Positions 1 through 10,652 of a stretch of 64,000 nucleotides of DNA are shown piece after piece. The translations under genes and the position numbers were made by a program. A model generated the notes under the pieces. The model was given only the letters and a program-made list of their open reading frames with translations. It ran no database searches and was not told the origin of the DNA. The first letter of the stretch is position 1. Every line of letters starts with the position of its first letter. Origin of the DNA: Leptodactylus fallax. Its lineage: Eukaryota > Chordata > Amphibia > Anura > Leptodactylidae. The stretch lies in assembly GCA_947044405.1 (NCBI GenBank), contig CAMRHE010000168.1, positions 2,611,001 through 2,675,000 on the forward strand, given 5' to 3'.

Positions 1-916
1 GAGTGCATCTGCATGCACTGTGAGGCGGAGACTCTTGGAGCAAGGCCTGGTCTCAAGGAGGGCAGCAAAGAAGCCACTTCTCTCCAGAAAAAAACATCAG
101 GGACAGACTGATATTCTGCAAAAGGTACAGGGAGTGGACTGCTGAGGACTGGGGTAAAGTCATTTTCTCTGATGAATCCCCTTTTCGATTGTTTGGAACA
201 TCTGGAAAACAGCTTATTCGGAGAAGAAGAGGTGAGCGCTACCACCAGTCTTGTCTCATGCCAACTGTAAAGCATCCTGAAACCATTCATGTGTGGGGTT
301 GCTTCTCAGCCAAGGGAATCGGCTCTCTCACAGTCTTGCCTAAAAACACAGCCATGAATAAAGAATGGTACCAGAATGTCCTCCAAGAGCAACTTCTCCC
401 AACCGTCCAAGAGCAGTTTGGCGCTCAACAATGCCTTTTCCAGCATGATGGAGCACCTTGCCATAAAGCAAAGGTGATAACTAAATGGCTCAGGGAACAA
501 AACATAGAAATTTTGGGTCCATGGCCTGGAAACTCCCCAGATCTTAATCCCATTGAGAACTTGTGGTCAATCATCAAGAGACGGGTGGACAAACAAAAAC
601 CAACAAATTCAGACAAAATGAAAGCATTGATTCTGCAAGAATGGACTGCTATCAGTCAGGATTTGGTCCAGAAGTTGATTGAGAGCATGCCAGGGAGAAT
701 TGCAGAGGTCCTGAAGAAGAAGGGTCAACACTGCAAATATTGACTTGCTGCATTAACTCATTCTAACTGTCAATATAAGCTTCTGTTACTCATAATATGA
801 ATGCAATTCTATTTCTGTATGTGATAAAACATCTGACAAACACACATAAAAACCAGAGGGCAGCAGATCATGTGAAAATATAATATTTGTGTCATTCTCA
901 AAACTTTTGGCCATGA

Positions 917-919
<3 letters not shown>
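1..919 (+). mobile_element. Tc1/mariner element, 5' end cut by the window edge
   Basis: A DD34E-type Tc1 element whose left end lies outside the window. The right end is the terminal inverted repeat ending GGCCATGACTG at 919, followed by TGTATATA, the expected TA target having drifted into a TA microsatellite. The transposase remnant occupies 2-743, and 744-919 holds the 3' flank and inverted repeat. It belongs to a different family from the copies at 998-2588 and 52918-54478, judging by its protein and terminal sequence. Confidence 0.9.
2..743 (+). pseudogene. Tc1-type transposase, C-terminal two thirds, frameshifted
   Basis: Cut-and-paste DDE transposase. In frame 2 the sequence reads a CTVRRRLLEQGLVSRRAAKK stretch typical of the region before the catalytic core. 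A one-base shift in the A7 run near 89-95 moves the reading into frame 3, which then stays open to TGA at 741-743. Catalytic landmarks are FSDE (first Asp, about 168-179), QHDGAPCH (second Asp, about 441-464) and [11 protein letters not shown] (catalytic Glu). The usual first 100 or so residues with the paired helix-turn-helix are outside the window. The TTG at 189 is an internal codon, not a start. The frameshift makes it non-functional as read, unless the A-run length is a sequencing error. Confidence 0.9.
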
Positions 920-954
<35 letters not shown>

Positions 955-997
955 TATATATAAATAAATTTTATATATATATATATATAAATATATA
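920..997. repeat. AT-rich microsatellite between two Tc1 elements
   Basis: Nearly pure (TA)n broken by TTAAATATATATAAATAAATTT. It joins the right end of one Tc1 element to the left end of the next. Tc1 elements integrate at TA, so the tract is both a preferred target and the remains of the two target duplications. Confidence 0.9.
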
Positions 998-2588
998 CAG
1001 TGGGGGAAAAAAAGTATTTAGCCACCAATTGTGCAAGTTCTCCCACTTAAAAAGATGAGCGAGGCCTGTAATTGACATCATAGGTAGACCTCAACTATGA
1101 GAGACAAAATGAGAAAACATATCTAGAAAATCTGATTTATAAAGAATTTATTTGCAAATTATGGTGGAAAATAAGTATTTGGTCAATAACAAAAGTTCAT
1201 CTCAATACTTTGTTATATATCCTATGTTGGCAATGACAGAGGTCAAACGTTTTCTGTAAGTCTTCACAAGGTTGGCACACACTGTTGCTGGTATGCTGAC
1301 CCATTCCTCCATGCAGATCTCCTCTAGAGCAGTGATGTTTTGGGGCTGTCGCTGGGCAACACGGACTTTCAACTCCCTCCAAAGGTTTTCTATGGGGTTG
1401 AGATCTGGAGACTGGCTAGGCCACTCCAGGACTTTGAAATGCTTCTTACGAAGCCACTCCTTCGTTGCCCTGGCGGTGTGCTTGGGATCATTGTCATGCT
1501 GAAAGACCCAGCCACGTTTCATCTTCAATGCCCTTGCTGATGGAAGGAGGTTTGCACTCAAAATCTCACAATACATGGCCCCATTCATTCTTTCATGTAC
1601 ACGGATCAGTCGTCCTGGTCCCTTTGCAGAGAAACAGCTCCAAAGCATGATGTTGCCACCCCCATGCTTCACAGTAGGTATGGTGTTCTTTGGATGCAAC
1701 TCAGCATTCACTCTTCTCAAACACGACGAGGTGTGTTTCTACCAAACAGTTCTACTTTGGTTTCATCTGACCATATGACATTCTCCCAATACTATTCTGG
1801 AATATCCCAAATGCTCTCTAGCAAACTTCAGACGGGCCCGGATATGTACTGGCTTAAGCAGGGGGACACATCTGGCACTGCAGGATCTGAGTCACTGGCA
1901 GCGTAGTGTTTTACTGATGGTAGCCTTTGTTACGTTAGTCCCAGCTTTCTGCAGGTCATTCACTAGGTCCCCCCTTGTGGTTCCTGGATTTTTGCTCACC
2001 ATTCTTGTGATCATTTTGACCCCACGGGGTGAGATCTTGTATGGAGCCCCTGATCGAGGGAGATTATCAGTGGTCTTGTATGCCTTCCATTTTCTAATTA
2101 TTGCTCCCACAGTTGATTTCTTCACACCAAGCTGCTTGCCTATTGCAGATTCAGTCTTCCCAGCCTGATGCAGGTCTACAATTTTGTATCTGGTGTCCTT
2201 CCACAGCTCTTTAGTCTTCACCATAGTTGAGTTTGGAGTGTGACTGTTTGAGGTTGTGGACAGGTGTCTTTTATACTGATAACAATGTCAAACAGGTGCC
2301 ATTACTACAGGTAATGAGTGGAGGACAGAGGAGCCTCTTAAAGAAGTTGTTACAGGTCTGTGAGAGCCAGAAATCTATCTTGTTTGTAGGTGACCAAATA
2401 CTTATTTTCCACCATAATTTGCAAATAAATTCTTTAAAAATCAGACTGTGATTTTCTGGATTTGTTTTCTCATTTTGTCTCTCATAGTTGAGGTCTACCT
2501 ATGATGTCAATTACAGGCCTCTCTCATCTTTTTAAGTGGGAGAACTTGCACAATTGGTGGCTGACTAAATACTTTTTTTTCCCCACTG
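998..2588 (-). mobile_element. Tc1/mariner element, family A copy 1 (1591 bp, full length)
   Basis: Both ends are visible: CAGTGGGGG at 998 and CCCCACTG at 2588, flanked by TA at 996-997 and 2589-2590. The terminal inverted repeats are long, about 200 bp, and contain inner repeated motifs (GGTCAATAACAAAAG / GGTGACCAAATACTTATTTTC regions), the IR/DR arrangement seen in Sleeping Beauty-type elements. A second copy lies at 52918-54478. The transposase inside is on the minus strand and broken. Confidence 0.95.
1202..2224 (-). pseudogene. Tc1 transposase, family A copy 1, degenerate
   Basis: The start at 2224 ([12 protein letters not shown]) opens the helix-turn-helix DNA-binding half, including [18 protein letters not shown], for 110 codons. 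TGA at 1892-1894 replaces a codon that reads Gly in copy 2. Further on there are two compensating frame slips: one near 1795, after which the WSDE motif is in another frame, and one near 1722, where a G is missing from the TGG of RRVWRR. The last segment, stop at 1202, is clean and holds [11 protein letters not shown] (second Asp) and [11 protein letters not shown] (catalytic Glu). Unlike copy 2 it keeps the basic NTPRRVWRR block. Length, about 340 codons, is normal for Tc1. It cannot make active transposase as written. Confidence 0.93.
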
Positions 2589-2590
2589 TA

Positions 2591-3589
2591 CATGCAACTG
2601 CCACACCTCAAACATGCCAGATCCTTATTTCCTCTAATATATGATGTTGGTGGAGATTCAGGAGACCCCATACAAATTAGATGGCCTTCCAGTCCTGCCA
2701 AATTAGGTCAGGTGTTTATAGGCTCCTTAACTCTTATCAGCTAGATTTGTTTTCTTCTGTCTAATATTTAGAAAATCTGCAGCGATCAAGCCTTTTTAAG
2801 CCTAAACCCATTCATTACTACAATTACAAATCTACTTGTAAATTGGCAGTAATGATTGAACCTTTTCCAAATCTAGTTATTGCTCTTAAATGATTCAAGA
2901 GGCTGTCCAAGAGTAGATACTGATAATATTCTAAGAATGGGCCTCCTGTATCAGGCAGTCCGTGTACTTGAGGCTGCATACAATGCTGATTGGTGGTGCT
3001 GCAGGGTGTTAGATTCCCACAGATCTGATATCATCAATAGCTATCCTTGGGCACCCCTTTAAAGAGAAAATTAAAAGGGTATTCTGGTCTAAAGCACATT
3101 TCACTTATTCGATGGATGGTTGATAAATGGTGGATAGGTGGGACAAACTGCTGGGACATCCATCGATCACTAGAACAGAGCATCCCAGTCCCCTATGTTG
3201 CATGCAGATTACGGCTCTATTCAGTCTGTGGCACTGATGGAAATATCTGAGTACCATGCTTTCAATAAAGTGACAGAGTATTTTTGACCGCTATTCTATT
3301 TAAATTTGGTGAGTGAGTCCTTAAAGGGGTTATCCGGTTTCTAACATTAATGGTGTATCCTGGAGCAACCTCAGCAGGTAACAGGCCCTATTTACTTGTT
3401 GATCCCCACACCTGCTCCCGGCCACCTCCGCTTCCCCTTCTGCCATCCAGGGTGCCCCGTGTGTCTCATATCACAGCGCTGGGGCCCCCTGGAGTGAAGA
3501 AGGGGAAGCAGAGGTGGCCAGGAGCATGTCCTAACAAATAGTTAAAGTAACTTTTAATAAATACCTTTAAAAATCTTATGAAAGTCAAC
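2591..3589. other. Intergenic stretch without recognisable gene
   Basis: No coding frame resembling a known family. It holds short remnants of dispersed frog-type repeats, such as AAAGGGGTTATCCGG near 3323-3338 and a CAGGTAACAGGCCC stretch near 3374 that recurs in diverged, inverted form near 32570. The short open frames here lack conserved sequence. Confidence 0.6.
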
Positions 3590-4199
3590 AAAATCAGTGC
3601 AACTATAATGTCAAGGAATGTCAACTATAATGTGAAGGATTAGTCAGAGACGTCACCTGTAAGTATAAAAATCTTACTGCCCTGTATTCAACTAAATGAT
3701 AGAAGATAAATACCTGATTTATGGGGGTCTGTCTGCTGAGACCCCCACTGAGCCTGAGAATTGGGTTTTTTTCCCCCCACTGGTTGGGAATTCAGCCTGA
3801 CCGCAGCCATATATATAGGTGTGTCACTTGGTGGATGGACGAACCCGCGTGGCTCTCATTCACTTCAGTGGGAGTGCCAAAGATAGTTGAAGTCCAGTAC
3901 TCAGCTATCTGCAGCGCTCCTATTATAGAGAATGGGGGCCACGTGGGCTCGTCCATCCACGAAGCAGATGATGTGTTAAGTTATTGTCATTGTTAATGCC
4001 GTGTTGTTGAACTTATACTGTATGTAGTAAAAATTCTTAAAAACTGTTTCATAAGTTTGTGTATTGTGTATATTGTGCGATAAGTGTGTTAAACTAGTAG
4101 CATGGAAACTCAATTTTTTTTTCTTTTTTTTTGGGGGGGGGGGGGGTTGTCTTTCTATAGTCCGCCTCAGGCAGCAAAGAGGCTAGGTTCACCACTGGC
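3590..4199 (+). repeat. Dispersed repeat R, partial copy C
   Basis: Shares a long diverged match with 11130-11620 (same strand) and 30370-30960 (opposite strand). Landmarks are GTCAGAGACGTCACCTGTAAG, GAGACCCCCACTG, TTGGTGGATGGAC, GGGGGCCACGTGGGC and CAGCAAAGAGGCTAGGTTCAC. It lacks the other half seen in the longer copies. It contains a G13 run at 4134-4146. No protein is encoded. Confidence 0.8.
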
Positions 4200-4259
4200 T
4201 GGAAGAACCTTGCTCAGCCTCATATTAAAAAAGTGGTTATCCTGGACAACCCCCTTTAA

Positions 4260-5060
4260 CCACTTCCGGACCGCCCATTGGATTTTTATGTCTGGAAGGT
4301 TGTTGCCTTGTTCTGCAAGGACGTACCGGTATGTCCAAGCAGATTTCAGCAGCTGTACGAAATCATGCTATAACTTCAGCTGGAGCTGCCAGAGAGAAGG
4401 CAGGGAAGGTTTATTACCTTCCCAATTGTTGCGTATACAGTGCCCAATGATCACGTGATCCGCCGGGATCAAAGTGTTTTAGAACTGCTGGGTCCTACGG
4501 AACCCAACAGTATGGACAGGAGGCTGTATTCCTCCTGCAACTGGGGCTAAATGTACCAGCCCCAGTTACAGGGGAAATCAGCCTCTCCCACAAAAAAAAA
4601 AAAAAAAAAAAAAAGTGATTAGATGTTCCCAAAGGTCTATTATGACCTTATGGGAACACAATGTGAAAAAAAAAATAAATGAATAAAATAATGTCAATAA
4701 CACACCCTTATTAAAGGTTATAGCCCCACCCCCAACAACACCATACAAAATAAAAATTACCGTAACGGAGAGTAAAAACTATTTTAAATTTTTTTTTAGT
4801 AGCACTTTGTGTTATTAAATAAAAAAAAAAAAAGGAGGGGATTTTTTTTTTTTTTAATTTTCCCAGATATAAATAAAAAAAAAATAAATAAATAAAAAAT
4901 GCAAAAACAAAAATAAAGCTCTGTGTGTCACCAAAAAAAAGACGCAGACATTAGTTGAATAACGCAAATGATAAAAATGTTACAGCCCTCAAAAACGCAC
5001 ATACAAAAAACCTGAAAATGTGTCTGGTCCTGAACCAGAAATTGGCCCGTACTGAAATGG
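4260..5060. mobile_element. TTAA-flanked non-autonomous element, copy a
   Basis: Starts CCACTTCCGGACCG after TTAA (4256-4259) and ends CCCGTACTGAAATGG before TTAA (5061-5064). The terminal inverted repeat is roughly CCACTTCNGTACCG. TTAA target duplication suggests mobilisation by a piggyBac-type transposase. The interior is non-coding and A/T-homopolymer rich. Related copies are at 28688-29513 and 57192-57896, with an end fragment at 63560-63724. Confidence 0.8.
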
Positions 5061-5089
5061 TTAAGGTGGCAATTGGGCTTTAATAAAGG

Positions 5090-5539
5090 GACTTTTCAGG
5101 TCATTTTTATTGATGATCTCTTTAGGACAGATGATCAATAAGAGATCAGTGGACCCCCCCTCCCCCTCTGATCAGCAGCTTGAAGGGGCCATGGCGCCTG
5201 TTTATATCACACGCTGTCTCTTTATAGTGACCGTGTGATGTAATTACAGCTTTGTCACATAGACGTGTATAGCACAAGGCTGTAGTTACATTACATGGCC
5301 GCTATGAGATGAATGACACTGTGTAAACAGAGAAGCGGTCACGGCGCTTACACAGATACCACAGTTCATTCAAACAGCTGATCAGTGAGGGTCCCGGGTT
5401 TTTGAGCCCCACTTATTTTATTAATGCCTGGAAAACCTTTTAATTAGGAAACACCTGGGGCAATATTAATAAAGGGCACTATTTAGGGGGGGTACACACA
5501 AACATTATTAATATAAAGATGCACTTGGGGGTATTATTC
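5090..5539 (+). repeat. Dispersed repeat R, copy A, left half (split by DIRS)
   Basis: Matches 31140-31490 in inverted orientation: GATCAGTGAGGGTCC, ACCTGGGGCAATATTAATAA and GATGCACTTGGGGGTATTATTCATT are shared. The match continues at 10946 on the far side of the DIRS element, so the element split this repeat in two. Confidence 0.85.
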
Positions 5540-5683
5540 ATTCCCTTACATCCTACAGCAGCACAATATGGGGTATTTCTCCCCCTGTGTGTTGTTTAGG
5601 ACAGGTGGAACTTTTAATTAGCACAAAAATGTGCTTACTAACCTGCCCTATAAGAGGGCACGAGAGACTTCCCTCACCTGTGT
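5540..5683 (+). repeat. DIRS left inverted terminal repeat
   Basis: Begins ATTCCCTTACATCC and runs to CCCTCACCTGTGT. About 140 bp are inverted at 10779-10925, including AGGACAGGTGGAACTTTTAA and GCCCTATAAGAGGGCACGAG. The outermost 20 bases differ from the right end, and each has its own complement in the internal complementary region. Confidence 0.92.
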
Positions 5684-6467
5684 TTTTTTCTGTCCTGTGT
5701 GGGACAGGTGGAGGAGGTCTCTTGTGACCTCTCTAGTGTTAAGGGGTTTTTTCTTACCTTGAGGTGGTCGTTTCCTTCTGTTGCCGGCCTGCGTTCCTTC
5801 TTCTCAGCGCTTCTGTCGGTAATTCTTCGGCCGGCGGTAGGCTTCGGCCTACCCGGAGGGTACGTCGGACTTTGCGACGGCCGGAACCCTTCTCTGTGTC
5901 CGGGTTCCCGTGCGGACGGATTTCGCCGGACTCCTTCGCGCCTACTTCCGGTTCTCGGAAAAAGTCCGGTAAGTTTGGAAATTTGAAATTTAAAGGCAAA
6001 ATATAGAATTGATTTTTGCTGCTTGTTGTTTGAGCCTCTGACTTAGGCTTTTGCTCCTCTATGTTTCATTATGGCATTTGACCCGTTTTGGTGCTATAAA
6101 TCTCAGGAAGGTAAGTAATATTTATTTATTCTTGTTCATATATTATATGAATGGTCGATTCATATCGCTGGCCTTGCTGCATGATTCCTATGAATTTTTT
6201 CATTGTGGATTAGTTTTGTGTTTGGCTCCGCCTCCACTTATGGTTGCCTTTAAAATGTCCCATAGTCCATTTCGGTTGGGCTGTGATTTTCTGGCTCTCC
6301 TATTGCTAAGGAGTAGAATTCTCCTCTGTGATTCAGAGATTACCCTATTTGACTATTGCGTGTGCTGTTGCTACATTTTTTGCGACGACCGACCTCTCTT
6401 TCTGGTTCTGGTTGCGGTTTGTAATATTGGTATTGTTATTGTCTGTGACTTTTTGTGGTCTTTTTAG
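5684..6467 (+). other. DIRS leader region
   Basis: Lies between the left repeat and the gag-like start. It is C/T-rich and GC-rich at 5800-5970, then A/T-rich. Several open frames occur but none resembles a known domain, so it is read as untranslated leader and promoter region. No core promoter motif can be assigned with confidence. Confidence 0.6.
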
Positions 6468-7706
6468 ATGTCTTCTTCTGCTTCCGGCTCTGGTGATGGA
6501 GATTTTAGGAGGAAGAAATCCTCCAAGTGTAAACATTTAACCTGTTTAGATTGTAAGACTCCCTTGCCTGACGGCTATGAATTCACCCGCTGTCGCCAGT
6601 GTCGTGGCCCCCCTTCTGAGGAGCCATCCATACGTGAGGTTGTGACATGGGTGAAAGAATACATGGAGGACTCTCTCAGGGAGATCCGGAATTCTATCTC
6701 CCAGATCGCCAAGAGACCACGTCTTGAAAAACATCAGCCTCTTGCGGGTCTCGGATGAAGATTTTCAGGTTGTGGATGAAACTTTGTCTTCTGATGACTC
6801 CGCTGAAGATACCAGCAGACCTCTCTTCCCGCTCGAGAAAGTCAATAGGCTGCTGAAGTTCATCCGGTCTAAAGACCGTGATGTTGATGGGGAAGCCTCC
6901 ACGTCCACCTATAGAGGGCCTAGAGTCTTCCAAGTGGACGAGACATTAAGAAAGTTAATGTCTTCAGAGTGGAAATTTCCGGAGAAACCCTTTATAACTA
7001 CTGGTAGGTTTAAAGCCTTGTTCCCCATCACAGAGTCTCAACTGGATCAGTGGGGTCCTCCCCCTAAGGTGGATATAGCGGTAGCCAAGCTATCTCGCCG
7101 CACTCTAGTACCATCTGAGGATGGAGCAAATCTGCAGGATCCTATGGACAGACGCATGGAGAGTACTCTCAAGAAGGCCTACTCAGTGGCCTCTGCTCAG
7201 ACCTCTGTCGCTGTTGCGTCATGTGAAGTTTCAGCCAAACTACGGGCTGATTTGCTCCAGCTTGAGAGGGACATCGATTCTGGTGTCTCCAGAAACGAGT
7301 TACTTTCCTTCTTAACTTCGACTTCTTTGGCGGCAGAATTCCTAGCTGAGGCCTCCCATTATCAATTAAGGCTGGCGTCAAAGTCCTTGGCGCTTTCCAC
7401 GGCGGCGAGGAGACCCTTATGGTTAAAACCTTGGAGAGCTGATTTTATCTCCAAGTATAACCTTTGTGCCTTACCATTTGAGCCAGGAAGAGTCTTTGGC
7501 AGTAGCCTGGATGAAATTTTAGAAGGCTTGGCTGATAAAAAGGCAAGACTTTGCCTCAGTCTTTTAGGGGCAGATTTGGCCCTGGCCGCGGCAGAGGTTT
7601 TTCACCTCGACGTGGTCAGCAGTCCCGGAGGGGCTGTAGGTATTATTTTAGAGGCTCTGGACGGAGATTTCCCAAAATCGAAGATAGAAGGAAGCCCAGT
7701 TTCTGA
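6468..7706 (+). pseudogene. DIRS gag-like protein frame, two frame slips
   Basis: Start ATG at 6468 (MSSSASGSGDGDFRRKK). A cysteine-rich stretch CLDC...CRQC near residues 25-45 could bind zinc. The middle is predicted helical. The C-terminal part in the same frame is a basic Arg/Gly-rich tail (GRFGPGRGRGFSPRRG), typical of nucleic-acid-binding gag ends, closing at TGA 7704-7706. Between about 6730 and 7540 the open reading moves to the next frame, so two compensating one-base slips are needed; both sit at A5 runs (6727-6731 and 7537-7541). Its end abuts the RT frame, whose ATG is at 7708. Assignment as gag rests on position and the Arg/Gly tail, not on a catalytic motif. Confidence 0.75.
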
Positions 7707-7707
7707 C

Positions 7708-9639
7708 ATGAGAAGCTGTCTTCCTGTGGCCGAAATTCCTGTCGGGGGTCGTCTCTCCCTTTTTCTCAGCGCTTGGCGGGGAAAAATTCAGGACCCTTGG
7801 GTCTTACAGTTAATTCAGCGAGGTTATGCAATCGAATTTCTCTGTCCTCCCCGAGATCGGTTCGTCTTAACTCGCCGTCTTCCCTCGTGTCAGCAAGGTA
7901 TTTTGGAACGCTCCATTCAAGAGTATATCCGCAAAGGAGCTCTAGAAGAAGTTCCTTCTCTAGAAGAAGGTTTGGGGGTTTATTCCCCCGTTTTTCTAGT
8001 TCCAAAGCCAGCAGGCAGATGGAGGATGATTATAGATCTGAGGTATCTAAATCGTTTCATCAGAAAAAAACGGTTCCGCATGGAAACCATAAGCTCAGTT
8101 TCTTCTTTTCTTCTCCAGGGCGACGTTTTTGTCACCCTAGATCTGAAGGACGCTTATTTGCACGTGCCAATTTAACCTCCGCACAGGAAGTTCCTAAGGA
8201 TTGCGGTTATAGTTTCCGGCCACAGGAAGCATTATCAGTTCTCGGCCCTCCCTTTCGGGATCTCCTCGGCTCCCCACACCTTTACCAAGGTGGTAGCTCC
8301 CATAGCAGCCGCCCTCAGGCTTCAGGGACTCTTTGTGGTCCCTTATTTAGACGAATGGCTGATAAAAGCCCAGTCAGTGTCTGTTCTGCTCCAGCATTTA
8401 CAGATTGCCATATCCCTGCTTCAAAGCCTAGGATGGCTCATAAATTGGGAGAAGTCAGAAGTCGTCCCCTCAACCAAAAGGAAGTTTCTTGGTTACTTCC
8501 TAGATTCAGACCGGCTGGAAATCTCCTTGGCGACTGCAAGGAAAGAGAAATTAATTACAGCGGTTCGGCAACTTTTCAGGAGGCCGAGAGCGTCCATCAG
8601 AACTTTGATGAAAATCCTAGGTCTGATGTCATCTTCCATCATGGCGGTTCCTTGGGCCTTATGGCATCTACGTCCTCTTCAGATGGAAATCCTAGGATTT
8701 TGGGATCGCTCTCTGCCCGGTCTCAACAGGAGGATTCGACTCTCCCTCAGGACCCGTCTTTCTCTCAGATGGTGGTTGCACCTCAAGGACGGAAGGTCCA
8801 CGGTCCAACCTCGTTGGACCCTGTTGACTACAGATGCATCCCTTACGGGATGGGGAGCCCATCTGGACGGAAACTCCATAAAGGGAGTCTGGAGCACTCC
8901 AGAAGGAAGGACGTCGTCCAACTGGAAGGAGCTCAGAGCTGTGTACCGTGCCTTACTCCATTTCTCTCTTCTCAAGGGAAGAGCAGTCAGGATTCGCTCG
9001 GACAACATAACGACGGTATTATATGTGAACAGACAGGGAGGCACCAGATCATCATCCCTCCTCAGGGAGGCAGATCTGATTTTTTCCTGGGCAGAGAAAA
9101 ATCTGACCCATCTATCCGCAGTTCACATCAAGGGCTCCCTGAACTCAGTAGCGGATCGGTTGAGTCGGGGTCGTGCCGTATCAGGAGAATGGTCACTCAA
9201 TCCAGAAGTGTTTCATCAGATTACCCTGAAATACGGTCTACCAGAAATAGACCTCATGGCAACCCGACTCAATGCCAAGGTGGAGACGTTCTGTTCCCTG
9301 TACCAGGAGGACAATCCCTTGGCAGTGGATGCCCTGTCCATCCCTTGGAGGTCCAGGCTGTCATACATTTTCCCTCCAATTCCTATGATACCCAGAGTAT
9401 TGATGAAAATAAGACAGGACCAAGCCTCTGTAATAGCCATCATTCCATTCTGGCCCAAAAGTGCTTGGTTTTCCCAGCTCATGGTGATGAGTCTAGGGAT
9501 ATATTGGAGGCTTCCCCCCACCCAGAACCTGGTTTCCCAAGGATCACTGAAGTGCCAGGATCTGAGGAGATTCAACCTGACAGCCTGGAGGTTGACCAGT
9601 CCCTACGAATGTATAGAGGACTGTCAAAAGCCGTCCTGA
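7708..9639 (+). pseudogene. DIRS reverse transcriptase / RNase H / methyltransferase-like polyprotein, one internal stop
   Basis: The frame opens at ATG 7708. RT landmarks: VFLVPKPAGRWRMIIDLRYLN, FVTLDLKDAYLHVPI, QFSALPFGISSAPHTFTK and PYLDEWL at 8341-8361, where the second Asp of the YxDD active site reads Glu. RNase H follows: LLTTDASLTGWGAHLDG, WKELRAVYRAL, IRSDNITTVLYVNRQGG, HIKGSLNSVADRLSRG. Then comes the DIRS-specific methyltransferase-like region, with LPEIDLMATRLNAKV and IIPFWPKSAWF. TAA at 8173-8175 interrupts the frame just after LHVPI; reading continues in the same frame to the stop at 9639. The last 31 bases overlap the latest recombinase start at 9609. The internal stop and the YLDE substitution both argue against activity. 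Confidence 0.92.
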
Positions 9640-10634
9640 AGACGCTTTCCTGTGCTAGAGCTGAATCCACCAAAAGGAATTACCAGAGGACGGCTAAGAT
9701 TTTTTTGGAGTGGTGCTCCAAACGAGCCGTTGATATTTCTAATCCTTTGACTTCTGATGTTTTGGATTTTCTTCAGGATGGCTTGGACAGGGGCCTTGCC
9801 CCTGCTACTTTAAAGGTACAGGTATCGGCTTTATCCGCCCACTTAAACAGACGGTTGTCCCAGGATTCCCTGGTTGCAAGATTCCTTAAAGGAGCGGCGA
9901 GGCTGAAACCTGCAGTATCTTCTCCTATTCCCCAATGGGACCTTGCGACGGTCCTTTCAGGCCTTTGTGGTCCTCCTTTTGAACCTTTGGAAGCTACGAA
10001 GCTAAAATTTTTAGCCTTTAAAACTACTTTTTTGTTAGCCATCACATCTGCCAAAAGGGTAGGAGAGCTACAGGCGCTCTCCTCCAAAGAACCTTATATT
10101 GTATTTTTTTCGGATAGGGTCCACCTTAGGTTTTTGCCTGGCTTTATCCCTAAGGTTCCTTCACGTAATAACTATAATCAACTGATTTCTTTGCCTGTTT
10201 TCCTTCCGGATCCATCCTCAGAAGAGGAGTTAAAACTTCATACTTTGGATGTGGTGAGGTGTCTGCGAATTTACTTATCGCGGACACAATCTTTCAGGAG
10301 AGCTGAAAATCCTCTTATCAATATGTATGGTAAAGACAGAGGTCTTAAAGCTTCCAGACCCTCCTTGTCCAGATGGATTAAGGAGGCAATCAAAATTTCT
10401 TTCATTGCTCAAGAGTTGCTTCCTCCAGTTTTTTGTACAGCCCATTCGACCAGGGCTGTGTCGACTTCTTGGGCTGAGAATCGCTCGCTTCCACTGGATC
10501 AAATTTGTGCGGCTCCTTCTTGGTCATCCCAGCTGACTTTCGTCAAACACTATCGTTTGGATGTCCGCAGTTCCAAGGCGACTGCCTTTGGCCAGACAGT
10601 TCTTGAGGTTGTAAGGCGAGGAAACCCTCCCTAG
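9609..10634 (+). CDS. DIRS tyrosine recombinase
   Basis: Integrates the circular DNA copy by site-specific strand exchange. From the Met at 9609 the product is 341 residues. An N-terminal core-binding helical region (SCARAESTKRNYQRTAKIF) precedes the catalytic domain, with Arg in TSAKRVGELQAL, HxxR in CTAHSTRAVSTSWA and the nucleophile Tyr in FVKHYRLDVRSSKA. All are present and uninterrupted, ending at TAG 10632-10634. The frame is actually open from 7773, giving 953 codons, but the 1.8 kb before 9609 overlaps RT/RNase H in another frame and shows no domain. The start at 9609 is therefore a minimum, and translation may begin upstream. This is the only intact-looking transposon enzyme of the element. 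Confidence 0.88.
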   Translation: MYRGLSKAVLKTLSCARAESTKRNYQRTAKIFLEWCSKRAVDISNPLTSDVLDFLQDGLDRGLAPATLKVQVSALSAHLNRRLSQDSLVARFLKGAARLKPAVSSPIPQWDLATVLSGLCGPPFEPLEATKLKFLAFKTTFLLAITSAKRVGELQALSSKEPYIVFFSDRVHLRFLPGFIPKVPSRNNYNQLISLPVFLPDPSSEEELKLHTLDVVRCLRIYLSRTQSFRRAENPLINMYGKDRGLKASRPSLSRWIKEAIKISFIAQELLPPVFCTAHSTRAVSTSWAENRSLPLDQICAAPSWSSQLTFVKHYRLDVRSSKATAFGQTVLEVVRRGNPP

Positions 10635-10652
10635 GGGAATTACTTGCTATAT

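Noticed and set aside
786..1046. Minus-strand 86-codon frame with YI repeats
   Set aside because: It runs through the AT microsatellite and a Tc1 inverted repeat; no conserved sequence.
1272..2168. Plus-strand open frames across the family A Tc1 element
   Set aside because: Antisense shadows of the minus-strand transposase; the same shadows recur over 53264-54140.
3047..3541. Short plus-strand frames near 3.0-3.5 kb
   Set aside because: No conserved wording; they cover dispersed repeat fragments.
6051..6467. 138-codon frame rich in Leu/Phe/Cys ahead of DIRS gag
   Set aside because: Low-complexity hydrophobic reading of T-rich leader with no family resemblance; treated as leader.
7773..9608. 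Upstream 612 codons of the long DIRS frame as a separate protein
   Set aside because: They overlap RT/RNase H sequence out of frame and have no domain of their own. Only the recombinase part is called, and the overlap is listed as a finding.
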